The notes: a model not told the origin generated them from the letters alone. A stretch of 13,203 nucleotides of DNA from CAZHPY01 sp964534705 (GCA_964534705.1 CAZHPY010000044.1:1-13203), one strand, 5' to 3'; counted from the first letter of the stretch, positions 1-7,352 are shown. Numbers and translations are program-made.

Positions 1-230
1 TCGGGGAGAAGATGGAGGACCCGCTTAGCATGTATCTCTCGGATATTTTTACCATATCGGCCAATCTCGCCGGACTTCCCGCAATGTCCATACCATGCGG
101 ATTTTCCGGTAACGGCTTGCCGATAGGGATGCATATCCTGGCAAAACCTTTTGATGAGGAAATGATATTCAGGGTAGCTTATACATTTGAACAGAGTACG
201 GACCACCATACAAAAAAACCAATATTATGA
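1..230 (+). CDS. gatA: Glutamyl-tRNA(Gln)/aspartyl-tRNA(Asn) amidotransferase subunit A, 3' end only
   Basis: This is the last ~75 codons of GatA, open from base 3 to a TGA at 228-230; the rest lies left of the window. GatA is the amidase subunit of the GatCAB complex. It hydrolyses glutamine to supply ammonia for converting mischarged Glu-tRNA(Gln) (and/or Asp-tRNA(Asn)) to the correct aminoacyl-tRNA in the cytoplasm. The visible part contains the very conserved C-terminal segment DPLSMYLSDIFTISANLAGL followed by PAMSIPCGF and GLPIGMHI, characteristic of GatA among amidase-signature proteins. The catalytic Ser-Ser-Lys region is not in the window. The stop overlaps the gatB start as ATGA, implying translational coupling of the two subunits. 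The first in-frame ATG visible (position 12) is internal, not the start. Confidence 0.95.
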   Translation, partial: GEKMEDPLSMYLSDIFTISANLAGLPAMSIPCGFSGNGLPIGMHILAKPFDEEMIFRVAYTFEQSTDHHTKKPIL

Positions 231-1663
231 ATTCATCATATGAAACAGTGATCGGGTTGGAAGTCCATCTTCAGCTTGCGACCGAAACAAAGGCTTTTTG
301 CGGCTGCTCCACAAAATTCGGGCAAAGGCCTAACAGCCATGCATGTCCCGTATGCCTTGGTTTTCCAGGGTCGCTCCCTGTCCTGAACGAAAAGGCGTTT
401 TTCTTTGCGATAAAGGTCGCTCTTGCCCTTAACTGCAGCATACAGAACCTGATAAAATTCGACAGGAAAAATTATTATTACCCCGATCTGCCAAAGAATT
501 TCCAGATATCCCAATATGACATGCCTCTTTCATATAACGGTTTTATCGATATCACTTCAGGCGGCTCAAGAAAAAAAATAAGGATAAAAAGGGTCCATCT
601 CGAGGAAGATGCCGGAAAGCTTATCCATCCGGCTAAGGCAAGCCACAGTTTCGTCGATTTTAACAGGGCCGGCATGCCTTTGCTGGAAATAGTAACGGAA
701 CCCGACATAAGTTCTCCGCAGGAGGCGTATGATTACCTCACTGCCTTAAAAGCCATCCTGCAATATCTTAAAGTCAGCGACTGCGATATGGAGAAGGGGA
801 GCCTGCGGTGCGATGCCAATATATCTTTGAAAAAGAAAGAAGATAAGAACCTGGGCGTAAAAGTGGAAATAAAGAACATGAACTCTTTCAGATGGGTAAG
901 AGAGGGCCTGCAATATGAAGTTGAGAGACAGGCCGTCGCCCTTGACGCTAAAGAAAAGCTGACCCAGGAAACTCGGCTTTGGGATGCGGAAAAGCTTATT
1001 ACGATGCCGATGCGCTCAAAGGAAGAGGCGCAGGATTACCGCTACTTTCCGGAACCGGACCTGGTCCCGTTCACGGTAGATGCGAAAGTGATAGACGGTA
1101 TCCGCAATTCGCTCCCTGAGCTTCCGGAGGCAAGAGAAAAAAGGTTTGTCGCAGCTTATGGGCTGCCGGAATACGACGCGCATGTGCTTACAAGCGATGT
1201 ATCCATTGCCGATTATTTTGAGGAGTGCGCTAAGATGTATTCCAATAGGAAAGGGCTGGCTAACTGGGTTATCGGCGACGTAATGGCAGCAATGAACCTT
1301 AAAGGCGTCTCCATTTACGGCCTGGGCATAGAACCTGTGGCGTTAGCGGAATTGTTAAATATGATCGATGGCCAGGCAATAAGCGGCAAGATCGCCAAGG
1401 ATGTCCTTGCGGAAATGATCGATACTAAAAAACGGCCGCAAGACATAGTCAGGTCGAAGGGCCTGTCGCAGATCAGCGATAAGGCCGCCATAGAGAAAAC
1501 GGTAAAAGAAGTGCTTGTTAAAAATGAAAAATCCGTAAATGATTATAAAGGCGGTAAAAAAACGGCGATAACATTTCTTGTAGGGCAGGTCATGCGCCAG
1601 ACCCAGGGGAAGGCGAACCCGGCGCTTGTTAATCAGATACTGAAAGAAGTACTTGGGGAATGA
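227..1663 (+). CDS. gatB: Glutamyl-tRNA(Gln)/aspartyl-tRNA(Asn) amidotransferase subunit B
   Basis: GatB binds the mischarged tRNA, activates the Glu/Asp side chain with ATP, and accepts ammonia channelled from GatA. The 478 residues match the usual family length. The N-terminus YETVIGLEVHLQL is the family signature. A Cys4 zinc site is visible at C25, C27, C40 and C43 (FCGC ... CPVC). The kinase-like cradle domain follows (HLEEDAGKLIH, DFNRAGMPLLEIV, SLRCDANIS, VEIKNMNSFR, and DYRYFPEPDL near residue 265). The C-terminal YqeY-like tRNA-binding tail ends with LVGQVMRQTQGKANP near 449-463. The ATG at 227 overlaps the gatA stop (ATGA), and the TGA at 1661-1663 overlaps the next gene's ATG in the same way. 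gatC is not visible here; it is often upstream of gatA. No defect seen. Confidence 0.97.
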   Translation: MNSSYETVIGLEVHLQLATETKAFCGCSTKFGQRPNSHACPVCLGFPGSLPVLNEKAFFFAIKVALALNCSIQNLIKFDRKNYYYPDLPKNFQISQYDMPLSYNGFIDITSGGSRKKIRIKRVHLEEDAGKLIHPAKASHSFVDFNRAGMPLLEIVTEPDISSPQEAYDYLTALKAILQYLKVSDCDMEKGSLRCDANISLKKKEDKNLGVKVEIKNMNSFRWVREGLQYEVERQAVALDAKEKLTQETRLWDAEKLITMPMRSKEEAQDYRYFPEPDLVPFTVDAKVIDGIRNSLPELPEAREKRFVAAYGLPEYDAHVLTSDVSIADYFEECAKMYSNRKGLANWVIGDVMAAMNLKGVSIYGLGIEPVALAELLNMIDGQAISGKIAKDVLAEMIDTKKRPQDIVRSKGLSQISDKAAIEKTVKEVLVKNEKSVNDYKGGKKTAITFLVGQVMRQTQGKANPALVNQILKEVLGE

Positions 1664-2964
1664 ACATGTTTAAAAGGGCCAGTGTCCCGTTAGTGATATT
1701 TATGGTCGTATTAGCCGCTTCACTTACCATGGGCGCTTATGATTCCCAGAAAGCGAATAAGACGCAGTCAAAGGATGATATTTTCAAGGAAATAGAGTTG
1801 TTCGGCGACGCGATAAGCGTTATTCGCAGCGACTATGTTACGGACGTCGATTCCAAGAAAGTGATATACGGTTCTTTACGCGGCATGCTTTCGTCGCTTG
1901 ATGATTTCAGTTCCTTCCTTGATCCGGATGAATATAAGGAAATAACCGTCGAAGCAAAGGGGGAATTCGGCGGCATAGGTATAGAGATAGCGGTAAAAGA
2001 CGGCATAATCACTATAATAACGCCGATAGCAGGGACGCCTGCCGATGCCGCCGGTATAAAGCCGGGCGATAAGATAGTAAGGATAAACGGCAAGACCACC
2101 AAGGACCTGACGCTGAGTGATGCCGTAAAGATGATGCGCGGAGAGCCGGGTACCCAACTGGTGCTTACGATATGGAGAGAAAAAGAGGAAAAAGTGCTCG
2201 ATGTGACTGTAAAGCGCGCTATCATAAATGTTACGAGTATCAAGGATGCCTATTTGCTGGAAGACAAGATAGGCTATATAAGGCTTATTGAGTTCCAGGA
2301 AAAAGCTGCCCGTGAGCTTGAAGAAAGGCTTAAAAAACTGGAAAAGGAAGGCATGAATGGCCTGATACTCGATCTGAGGAATAATCCCGGAGGGCTTCTG
2401 GATTCCGCGATAGATGTATCTGAAAAATTCCTTGCCAAGGACCAGGTCATAGTGTCCACCAAGAGCAGGAACCCGTCGCAGAACGCCGTCTTTAGATCGA
2501 AAGGCGTGGGGGTGCATCCGCAATATCCTATCATCGTGCTTGTCAATGAAGGTTCCGCAAGCGCCTCTGAAATAGTGGCCGGCGCATTAAGGGATAATAA
2601 GAGGGCCCTGCTGCTTGGTAAAAAGACTTTCGGTAAGGGGTCGGTGCAGACGGTTATACCATTAAAAGACGGATCCGCGCTCAGGCTGACAACGGCTTCT
2701 TATTATACGCCGAACGGCAAGAGCATAATGAACCTTGGCATTACGCCGGATATAGTTGTCGAGCAGGAAGGGCTTAAAGAGAATAAAAAATCTCCGCCGG
2801 ATATATTTGATAAGATCGAAGAAGGGGAGAAGGGATCCAATAAAGGCGCAAAAACGAAAGAAATGATGGAACGCGATAAACAGCTGCAGGTAGCGGTAGA
2901 TCTGCTTAAAGCGATAAAAGTATATAATAAAGTTGAGAATAGTGGGTTGGGAGTCGAGAGTTAG
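1660..2964 (+). CDS. ctpA: S41-family C-terminal processing peptidase (CtpA/Prc type), PDZ-containing
   Basis: Predicted exported serine protease of 434 residues that trims or degrades envelope proteins from their C-termini. An N-terminal hydrophobic segment (about residues 9-25) looks like a signal peptide or anchor. A PDZ domain spans about 98-185 (GEFGGIGIEI ... GIKPGDKIVRING), followed by the S41 protease domain with DLRNNPGGLL (238-247). The Ser-Lys pair can be placed by the motif GSASASEI and FGKGSVQ: S301 and K326, with Q330 as the third conserved residue. Spacing S-K of 25 and K-Q of 4 agrees with the Prc/CtpB families. The C-terminal tail (about 372-434) is charged and lysine/glutamate rich. 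The ATG at 1660 overlaps the gatB stop; a second ATG at 1666 is an alternative start. A YibQ-like deacetylase follows 3 bp downstream, a pairing also known from Proteobacteria. The symbol is generic; the substrate is unknown. Confidence 0.94.
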   Translation: MNMFKRASVPLVIFMVVLAASLTMGAYDSQKANKTQSKDDIFKEIELFGDAISVIRSDYVTDVDSKKVIYGSLRGMLSSLDDFSSFLDPDEYKEITVEAKGEFGGIGIEIAVKDGIITIITPIAGTPADAAGIKPGDKIVRINGKTTKDLTLSDAVKMMRGEPGTQLVLTIWREKEEKVLDVTVKRAIINVTSIKDAYLLEDKIGYIRLIEFQEKAARELEERLKKLEKEGMNGLILDLRNNPGGLLDSAIDVSEKFLAKDQVIVSTKSRNPSQNAVFRSKGVGVHPQYPIIVLVNEGSASASEIVAGALRDNKRALLLGKKTFGKGSVQTVIPLKDGSALRLTTASYYTPNGKSIMNLGITPDIVVEQEGLKENKKSPPDIFDKIEEGEKGSNKGAKTKEMMERDKQLQVAVDLLKAIKVYNKVENSGLGVES

Positions 2965-2967
2965 GGT

Positions 2968-3810
2968 ATGAATAAGTATGTTAAGATCGTTTTGATAGTT
3001 ACGTCGATCGTGGCGGTAACAGCATCGTTGTTTATGGCGTGGCGGATGACACATGTGCCCAAAAGGAAGATCATAGTTAAAAAGCGTGTTCCTGCCGTAA
3101 GGGAAGCGGCTAAGAAAAAAACGCTACCGGAGGTACAGAAAAAAAGTCCAAGGCCGAGGGTCGCCATAGTATTGGATGACTTTGGCTATAACATGAACAA
3201 CCTGGATGCATTATTTTCGCCCGGGTTGCCCGTGACCTTATCAGTACTGCCTAACCTGCCTTACTCGCGCCGTGTCGCTGAGCTGGCCAGGTCCAAGGGG
3301 TTCGAAGTGATCCTGCACCTGCCCTTGGAGGCGAACGATAAGTCAGCGCCTGCGGAATCAGATACAATAAGGACAGGTATGAGCGAGAAGACGATAACTT
3401 CCATGCTTGACCAGGAATTAGCGAGCGTGCCCGGCCTGACGGGCATATCGAATCACCAGGGGTCCAAGGCAACTGAGAATGTGGCTACCATGTCTGTCAT
3501 AATGGCTGACTTGAATAAGAGAGGCCTCTATTTTTTCGACAGCCTTGTCACTGATAAGTCGGTGTGCAGGGATGTGGCAAAAAAATTCAACGTGCGTTAC
3601 GCAAAAAGGGACGTATTCCTTGATGATAAAATGTCGCAGGATTACATAGAAAAGCAGGTGCTATCCTTGCGCAGGGTTGCCTTCAGGAGGGGCAGCGCAA
3701 TAGGCGTAGGGCATGACAGGAAGAATACGTTGGCTGTGCTGAAAAGAATGATGCCTGAGTTATCGGCTGAAGGTATTGAGTTCGTAACTTTATCGGATAT
3801 GGTAAAATAA
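2968..3810 (+). CDS. Divergent polysaccharide deacetylase, YibQ/DUF610 family (membrane-anchored)
   Basis: Likely a periplasmic protein of 280 residues, held by one N-terminal membrane segment (about residues 5-24). A lysine/arginine-rich linker (about 30-63) precedes the NodB-like fold. Pfam calls the family 'divergent polysaccharide deacetylase' (PF04748). Its signatures are visible: AIVLDDFGYN with D70 and D71, VILHLPLE with H117, SNHQGSKAT with N162 and H163, and AIGVGHD near 244-250. By homology it would act on a polysaccharide or peptidoglycan glycan in the envelope, but enzymatic activity has not been well established for the YibQ branch. It starts 3 bp after the S41 protease stop, so the two are probably co-expressed; the peptidase-YibQ neighbourhood recurs in Proteobacteria together with EnvC-type M23 proteins. 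Its stop codon directly abuts the left direct repeat flanking tsaD. Confidence 0.88.
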   Translation: MNKYVKIVLIVTSIVAVTASLFMAWRMTHVPKRKIIVKKRVPAVREAAKKKTLPEVQKKSPRPRVAIVLDDFGYNMNNLDALFSPGLPVTLSVLPNLPYSRRVAELARSKGFEVILHLPLEANDKSAPAESDTIRTGMSEKTITSMLDQELASVPGLTGISNHQGSKATENVATMSVIMADLNKRGLYFFDSLVTDKSVCRDVAKKFNVRYAKRDVFLDDKMSQDYIEKQVLSLRRVAFRRGSAIGVGHDRKNTLAVLKRMMPELSAEGIEFVTLSDMVK

Positions 3811-3878
3811 TGAGCCGTTTATTGACTCAGGCGAAATACTGGACAACGTATAAATATGAGAGTTGATGGTGCAGTATG
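3811..3878 (+). repeat. 68-bp direct repeat, left copy (R1), upstream of tsaD
   Basis: This segment matches 4883-4950 without indels, with 7 mismatches in 68 positions by hand alignment (about 90 % identity), at a constant offset of 1072 bp. It begins on the base after the yibQ stop codon and ends exactly on the tsaD ATG (3876-3878). Similarity stops abruptly on both sides. It fills the whole yibQ-tsaD gap. In the frame used by the right copy, R1 would read EPFIDSGEILDNV and then stop, very similar to the TsaD C-terminus. Within it ATACTG (3836-3841) and CAGTAT (3872-3877) form inverted ends that could pair. No third full copy is seen in the window. Confidence 0.93.
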
Positions 3879-4925
3879 TTAACATTAGGGGTAGAGACTT
3901 CCTGCGATGAAACAAGCGTTTCGGTTACGAGCGGGAGGACGGTTCTTTCGAATATAGTTTCATCCAGCGTGCATCTTCACAAGAAGTATGGGGGCGTGGT
4001 GCCGGAGATCGCTTCAAGATTCCATGTAGAGTTTATATTGGAGGTTCTCGATAAGGCATTGAAGGATTCGCGCAAAAAGCTGGCAGATATAGAATTAATA
4101 GCCGTGACCAACGGGCCGGGGCTGGTAGGGGCTTTACTCACGGGAATATCCCTGGGCAAAAGCCTGAGTTACAGCCTGAATGTCCCGCTTATAGGCGTGA
4201 ACCACGTGCTTGCGCATTTATACAGCGCTTTTTTAAATGATAAAGATGTGCCGGGCTTTCCTTTTGTAGGGTTGGTGGTATCGGGCGGGCACACAGCTCT
4301 TTTTTATTGTGATAAGGAATATAAACAGAAGCTTCTCGGGCAGACGCATGACGATGCTGTCGGCGAGGCATTTGACAAGGTGGCTAAGATACTGGGCCTT
4401 GGTTACCCTGGCGGCCCTATAATAGAAAAAAGAGCGGCCCTTTCCAGGAATAAGGACAGGGTAAGATTCCCGAAAACTTTCCTTGGAAAAGATTCGCTCG
4501 ATTTCAGTTTCAGCGGTTTGAAGACAGCGGTTTTGTATTACGTGCGAAAATTAGAGCACAAGACACAAGACGCAATACACAAGATCGATGACGATCTGAT
4601 CAACGACATATGCTATGCGTTCCAGGAGAACGCCCTCGATATGCTGGTTGAAAAAGCTTTTTTTGCGGCCAGGTCGCATAATGTAAAGGACATAGTCGTG
4701 GGGGGAGGAGTAGCGGCCAATTCTATGCTTAGGGAGAAATTCAGGGAGGCGGTAATGTTCTCTGAAGGGATAAGGGTCCATTTTCCCGGCCGGGAGTATT
4801 GCATGGACAACGCTGCTATGGTAGGCGTCCTGGGTGAAGAGCTGTATAAGATAGGGCATAGATCCGATCTTTATTTGAGCGCTGAGCCGTCTATGGACTC
4901 ATGCGAAATACTGGACCACGTGTAA
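3876..4925 (+). CDS. tsaD: tRNA N6-adenosine threonylcarbamoyltransferase TsaD
   Basis: TsaD transfers the threonylcarbamoyl group from threonylcarbamoyl-adenylate onto A37 of ANN-decoding tRNAs (t6A), acting in the cytoplasm with TsaB and TsaE; neither partner is in the window. The 349 residues start with the canonical LGVETSCDETS (3-14). The metal-binding pair HxxxH is H110/H114 (GVNHVLAH), with D311 in the C-terminal MDNAAM. Other ASKHA-fold motifs are VTNGPGLVGALLTG (77-90), VSGGHTALF (135-143), AVGEAFDKVAKILGLGYPGG (161-180), DFSFSGLKTA (209-218) and VVGGGVAANS (274-283). The ATG at 3876 has only a weak Shine-Dalgarno-like match upstream but gives the standard N-terminus. Odd features: the start codon is the last triplet of repeat R1, and the last 13 residues (EPSMDSCEILDHV) plus the stop are encoded by repeat R2. 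The C-terminal end may therefore be repeat-derived. Confidence 0.97.
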   Translation: MLTLGVETSCDETSVSVTSGRTVLSNIVSSSVHLHKKYGGVVPEIASRFHVEFILEVLDKALKDSRKKLADIELIAVTNGPGLVGALLTGISLGKSLSYSLNVPLIGVNHVLAHLYSAFLNDKDVPGFPFVGLVVSGGHTALFYCDKEYKQKLLGQTHDDAVGEAFDKVAKILGLGYPGGPIIEKRAALSRNKDRVRFPKTFLGKDSLDFSFSGLKTAVLYYVRKLEHKTQDAIHKIDDDLINDICYAFQENALDMLVEKAFFAARSHNVKDIVVGGGVAANSMLREKFREAVMFSEGIRVHFPGREYCMDNAAMVGVLGEELYKIGHRSDLYLSAEPSMDSCEILDHV

Positions 4926-4950
4926 ATATGAAAGTTGATAGTGCAGTATG
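4883..4950 (+). repeat. 68-bp direct repeat, right copy (R2), overlapping the tsaD 3' end
   Basis: Right partner of the repeat at 3811-3878, same orientation. Its first 43 bases encode the last residues of TsaD and the TAA stop; the remainder runs into the tsaD-mgtC gap. It carries the same ATACTG (4908-4913) and CAGTAT (4944-4949) inverted hexamers. The repeat's first seven bases, TGAGCCG, occur again at 4949-4955 overlapping its end, as if a further unit begins there and is cut off after seven bases. Mismatches between the copies fall at all codon positions, so there is no sign that the peptide reading is what is conserved. Confidence 0.93.
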
Positions 4951-4971
4951 AGCCGAATTTGGAGGTAGTAA

Positions 4972-5643
4972 ATGCTTAACGAGTGGGTCATAATATTCCG
5001 TCTGATATTATCGGCAGTATTAAGCGGTATTCTGGGTTTCGAAAGAGAGTTCCATGGCCGCGCCGCGGGTTTCAGGACGCACATACTTTTGTGCGTAGGA
5101 ACGACCTTGATAATGATAACTTCAGTGCATATCTTTGATGTCTATTCCGGCAGGGTTCCCATAGATCCGGCAAGGCTGGCGGCCGGAGTAGTTACGGGCA
5201 TAGGTTTTTTAGGCGCGGGAACCATTATGCGTTACAAAGCATCGGTAAGGGGGCTGACTACAGCTGCGAGCCTTTGGGTTGTTACGGGTGTCGGCCTCGC
5301 AGTCGGTTCGGGACTGTATTTCGGCGCCATAATAACAACGGCTCTTGCGGTTATCGCGCTTATGTTTTTCGGGCGATTAGAGCATGCTATGATACGCAAA
5401 GACTGGTATAAAACAATGATCATAGAGTCCGGGGATGGCTTAGTGCAACTGGGCAGGATAAGGGAGGTATTGGGGGAATACGGCGTTGATATAACGGATT
5501 TTGAAGTAGGACGCTCCACGGACGGGGCAAGCATGATCTTAAAGATCGGAGTGAAGCTTTCCACATCCCGCCATACGGCGGTTATGATACAGGATGTAAG
5601 CCGCATTGAAGGCGTGAAGAACGCGAAATGGGAAGTGGAATAA
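4972..5643 (+). CDS. MgtC/SapB family membrane protein with C-terminal ACT-like domain
   Basis: An inner-membrane protein of 223 residues. The N-terminal ~135 residues hold about five hydrophobic segments and the MgtC/SapB signatures: GFEREFHGRAAGFRTHILLC (22-41), the glycine-rich RLAAGVVTGIGFLGAGTIMR (about 67-86) and VRGLTTAASLWVVTG (91-105). The C-terminal ~80 residues (about 142-223) look like the soluble ACT-like domain of the longer family members (VREVLGEYGVDITDFEVG-type alpha/beta pattern). Family members are linked to Mg2+ limitation and to modulation of membrane ATPases, but the biochemical role is not settled and this protein need not transport Mg2+. The start is supported by a strong Shine-Dalgarno, GGAGGT at 4961-4966, 5 nt before the ATG. 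It sits downstream of tsaD repeat R2 and upstream of the bactofilin gene, same strand. Confidence 0.9.
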   Translation: MLNEWVIIFRLILSAVLSGILGFEREFHGRAAGFRTHILLCVGTTLIMITSVHIFDVYSGRVPIDPARLAAGVVTGIGFLGAGTIMRYKASVRGLTTAASLWVVTGVGLAVGSGLYFGAIITTALAVIALMFFGRLEHAMIRKDWYKTMIIESGDGLVQLGRIREVLGEYGVDITDFEVGRSTDGASMILKIGVKLSTSRHTAVMIQDVSRIEGVKNAKWEVE

Positions 5644-5666
5644 AATAGAAAGAGGGAGGTGGATGT

Positions 5667-6197
5667 ATGATGACGAAAAGAGATAAGAGGCAAGAAGTGG
5701 AAAAGGTGCTTGATGTAGATGCTTCCATGCAGGGGACTCTCGTCTTCAAAGATCCAGTCAACCTGAGGATTAACGGGAGGTTCGAGGGAGTCCTTAACAC
5801 GAAGGGCAGCCTGATGATCGGCGAGCAGGCAACTGTAAACGCCGATATTACCGGCGAATCGATCATCATAGCCGGAAAGGTTAACGGGAACATCGTAGCG
5901 CTCAAGGACCTGAAGCTCATTGCGCCGTCGCAGGTGCGGGGGGATATAACCACCCCTATGCTGAGCATAGCGGAAGGCGCTATGTTTGACGGCAATTCGA
6001 AGATGTTTGCGCAAACCGGGGATTATATCGAGAACATACTTAATGCGGAAGAGCTGGCCAAGTATCTTGAGATCGACATGAACCTGGTCCATGAATGGGC
6101 AAATTCCGGAAGGCTCCCGGCTACAAAAGACGGAAATAGCTGGAAATTTGAGCGCTCCAGGATAGATGAGTGGGTAGCTCAAGGAAAGATCAAATAA
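5667..6197 (+). CDS. Bactofilin with C-terminal excisionase/MerR-like helix-turn-helix domain
   Basis: A two-domain protein of 176 residues. About residues 16-112 are a bactofilin (DUF583) beta-helix: repeated short beta rungs with the family pattern MQGTLVFKDPVNLRINGRFE and LMIGEQATVNADITGESIII, then IAGKVNGNI. Bactofilins self-assemble into nucleotide-free filaments, often at the membrane, and scaffold cell-wall or chromosome-positioning factors. About residues 124-176 form a separate domain, LNAEELAKYLEIDMNLVHEW ... WKFERSRIDEWV, which reads as an HTH_17/excisionase-type winged helix (helix, turn, recognition helix, then the small beta wing and 'R-x-x-I-D-E-W' helix). Most bactofilins lack such a domain. 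The start has an excellent Shine-Dalgarno, GGAGGTGG at 5654-5661, before the ATGATG at 5667. The next gene, 3 bp downstream, begins with the same HTH type, so co-function is likely. Confidence 0.88.
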   Translation: MMTKRDKRQEVEKVLDVDASMQGTLVFKDPVNLRINGRFEGVLNTKGSLMIGEQATVNADITGESIIIAGKVNGNIVALKDLKLIAPSQVRGDITTPMLSIAEGAMFDGNSKMFAQTGDYIENILNAEELAKYLEIDMNLVHEWANSGRLPATKDGNSWKFERSRIDEWVAQGKIK

Positions 6198-6200
6198 AAT

Positions 6201-6599
6201 ATGCCAGAACACCTGTTAAATATAAAAGAAGTCGCCGATTACCTCGGCGTCTCCGAAGAGGAAGTAAAGCGCCTTGTCGATATTGGCGAGATGCCGGCCT
6301 ATAAGATAGGGGACAGCTTCCTGAGGTTCCGCAAGGAGCAGGTAGACGCCGTTAAATCAGAAATAGGTGATGTGGAAAAGAAGGATCCGGACCGCGTAGA
6401 GATAAAACTGGATAATTCCGGCAAACCGACCCATCCGTTCACTGATCTCGAAAAAGATATAAAGCACAAACAGCCGGCAGTACGCCAGTTTGACTATACG
6501 GGAGCCGAAAGGCTGAGAGACTTTTTCTACTATAACGATTTTTACATATTTTCAGCCGTCGTGATTATTATCCTTTTGGTAATAATCCTGAAATCCTGA
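6201..6599 (+). CDS. Tail-anchored helix-turn-helix (excisionase-family) protein
   Basis: A protein of 132 residues with an N-terminal HTH_17/excisionase-like domain (about residues 5-52: LLNIKEVADYLGVSEEEVKR, then GEMPAYKIGDSFLRFRKEQV). A charged linker (about 53-105) follows, then a single C-terminal hydrophobic segment (about 113-130: FSAVVIIILLVIIL) ending two residues before the stop. This is a tail-anchor arrangement, with the HTH facing the cytoplasm. The HTH resembles the C-terminal domain of the preceding bactofilin, suggesting duplication of a domain between neighbours. It begins 3 bp after the bactofilin stop and ends 8 bp before larB, with no promoter seen, so it is probably translated from the same transcript. 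No family function is known to me for this architecture; a DNA-to-membrane tether or a protein-peptide reader are both possible. Confidence 0.82.
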   Translation: MPEHLLNIKEVADYLGVSEEEVKRLVDIGEMPAYKIGDSFLRFRKEQVDAVKSEIGDVEKKDPDRVEIKLDNSGKPTHPFTDLEKDIKHKQPAVRQFDYTGAERLRDFFYYNDFYIFSAVVIIILLVIILKS

Positions 6600-6607
6600 A
6601 AAGAGCC

Positions 6608-7348
6608 ATGTCAGAAAAACTAGATTGTTTGTTAGAGCGGGTTAAGTCCGGGGCCCTGTCTCCGGGGAAGGCGATGGGTATTTTAAAGGACCTGCCTTAT
6701 AAGGACCTTGGTTTTGCCAAGGTGGATTGCCACAGGAGGCTGCGCAGGGGGTTCCCGGAGGTCATATTCGGCAAGGGAAAGACCCCCGAGCAGATAGTGA
6801 AGATAGCAAAAAAAATAATCTTCCATGATGGGACGCTGCTCATAACAAGGACGGATAAAAAAGTTTTTCTTAAAGTAAAAAAGGTTTGCCCGAAGGCAAG
6901 GTTTTACGAAAAGGCAGGGATCGTATATTTTACGAAGCGCAAGCCGGTTATTAAAAAGGGGACGGTTCTCATAGTAACAGCAGGGACCGGAGATCTGCCG
7001 GTAGCCGAAGAGGCCAGGGTTACGCTTGAAGTAATGGGGAATAAGGTCCAGACCCTTTACGATGTAGGGGTGGCGGGCGTGCACAGGCTGCTTGATAAAA
7101 AAGAGATGCTGGAAGGGGCGAATGTTATAATCGTTGTTGCCGGTATGGAGGGGGCGCTTGCGAGTGTTGTTAGCGGCCTTGTATCAAGGCCTGTTGTAGC
7201 TGTGCCCACAAGCGTAGGCTATGGGGCGTCTTTTTCAGGCCTGGCGCCTTTACTGACAATGATGAATTCATGTTCTCCCGGAGTGGCCGTAGTTAATATA
7301 GATAATGGTTTTGGCGCAGGGTATATGGCGTCGTTGATAAACAATTAA
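6608..7348 (+). CDS. larB: Nickel-pincer cofactor biosynthesis protein LarB (carboxylase/hydrolase)
   Basis: LarB carboxylates the pyridinium ring of nicotinic acid adenine dinucleotide and cleaves the phosphoanhydride, giving pyridinium-3,5-biscarboxylic acid mononucleotide, the first step to the nickel-pincer nucleotide cofactor of lactate racemase-type enzymes. The protein has 246 residues, the usual length. The N-terminal region ends in FPEVIFGKGKTPEQI (49-63), typical of LarB. The C-terminal PurE-like domain (about 118-240) shows TAGTGDLPVAEEA (124-136), AGMEGALASVVSGL (178-191), VPTSVGYGASFSGLAPLL (199-216) and NIDNGFGAG (230-238). It is followed 4 bp later by larC, so the two steps are encoded together. 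The start has only a weak Shine-Dalgarno match and probably relies on translation from the gene before. larE and larA are not in this window. Confidence 0.95.
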   Translation: MSEKLDCLLERVKSGALSPGKAMGILKDLPYKDLGFAKVDCHRRLRRGFPEVIFGKGKTPEQIVKIAKKIIFHDGTLLITRTDKKVFLKVKKVCPKARFYEKAGIVYFTKRKPVIKKGTVLIVTAGTGDLPVAEEARVTLEVMGNKVQTLYDVGVAGVHRLLDKKEMLEGANVIIVVAGMEGALASVVSGLVSRPVVAVPTSVGYGASFSGLAPLLTMMNSCSPGVAVVNIDNGFGAGYMASLINN

Positions 7349-7352
7349 ATCC

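Noticed and set aside
1876..2523. 215-codon minus-strand frame within the S41 protease gene
   Set aside because: It is antisense to conserved PDZ and protease motifs, and its translation is rich in Tyr, Arg and His without family resemblance.
5232..6212. Long minus-strand open frame (326 codons) opposite mgtC and the bactofilin gene
   Set aside because: It lies entirely antisense to two well-supported genes, has no recognisable domain and no ribosome-binding site; it is a by-product of the codon use on the plus strand.
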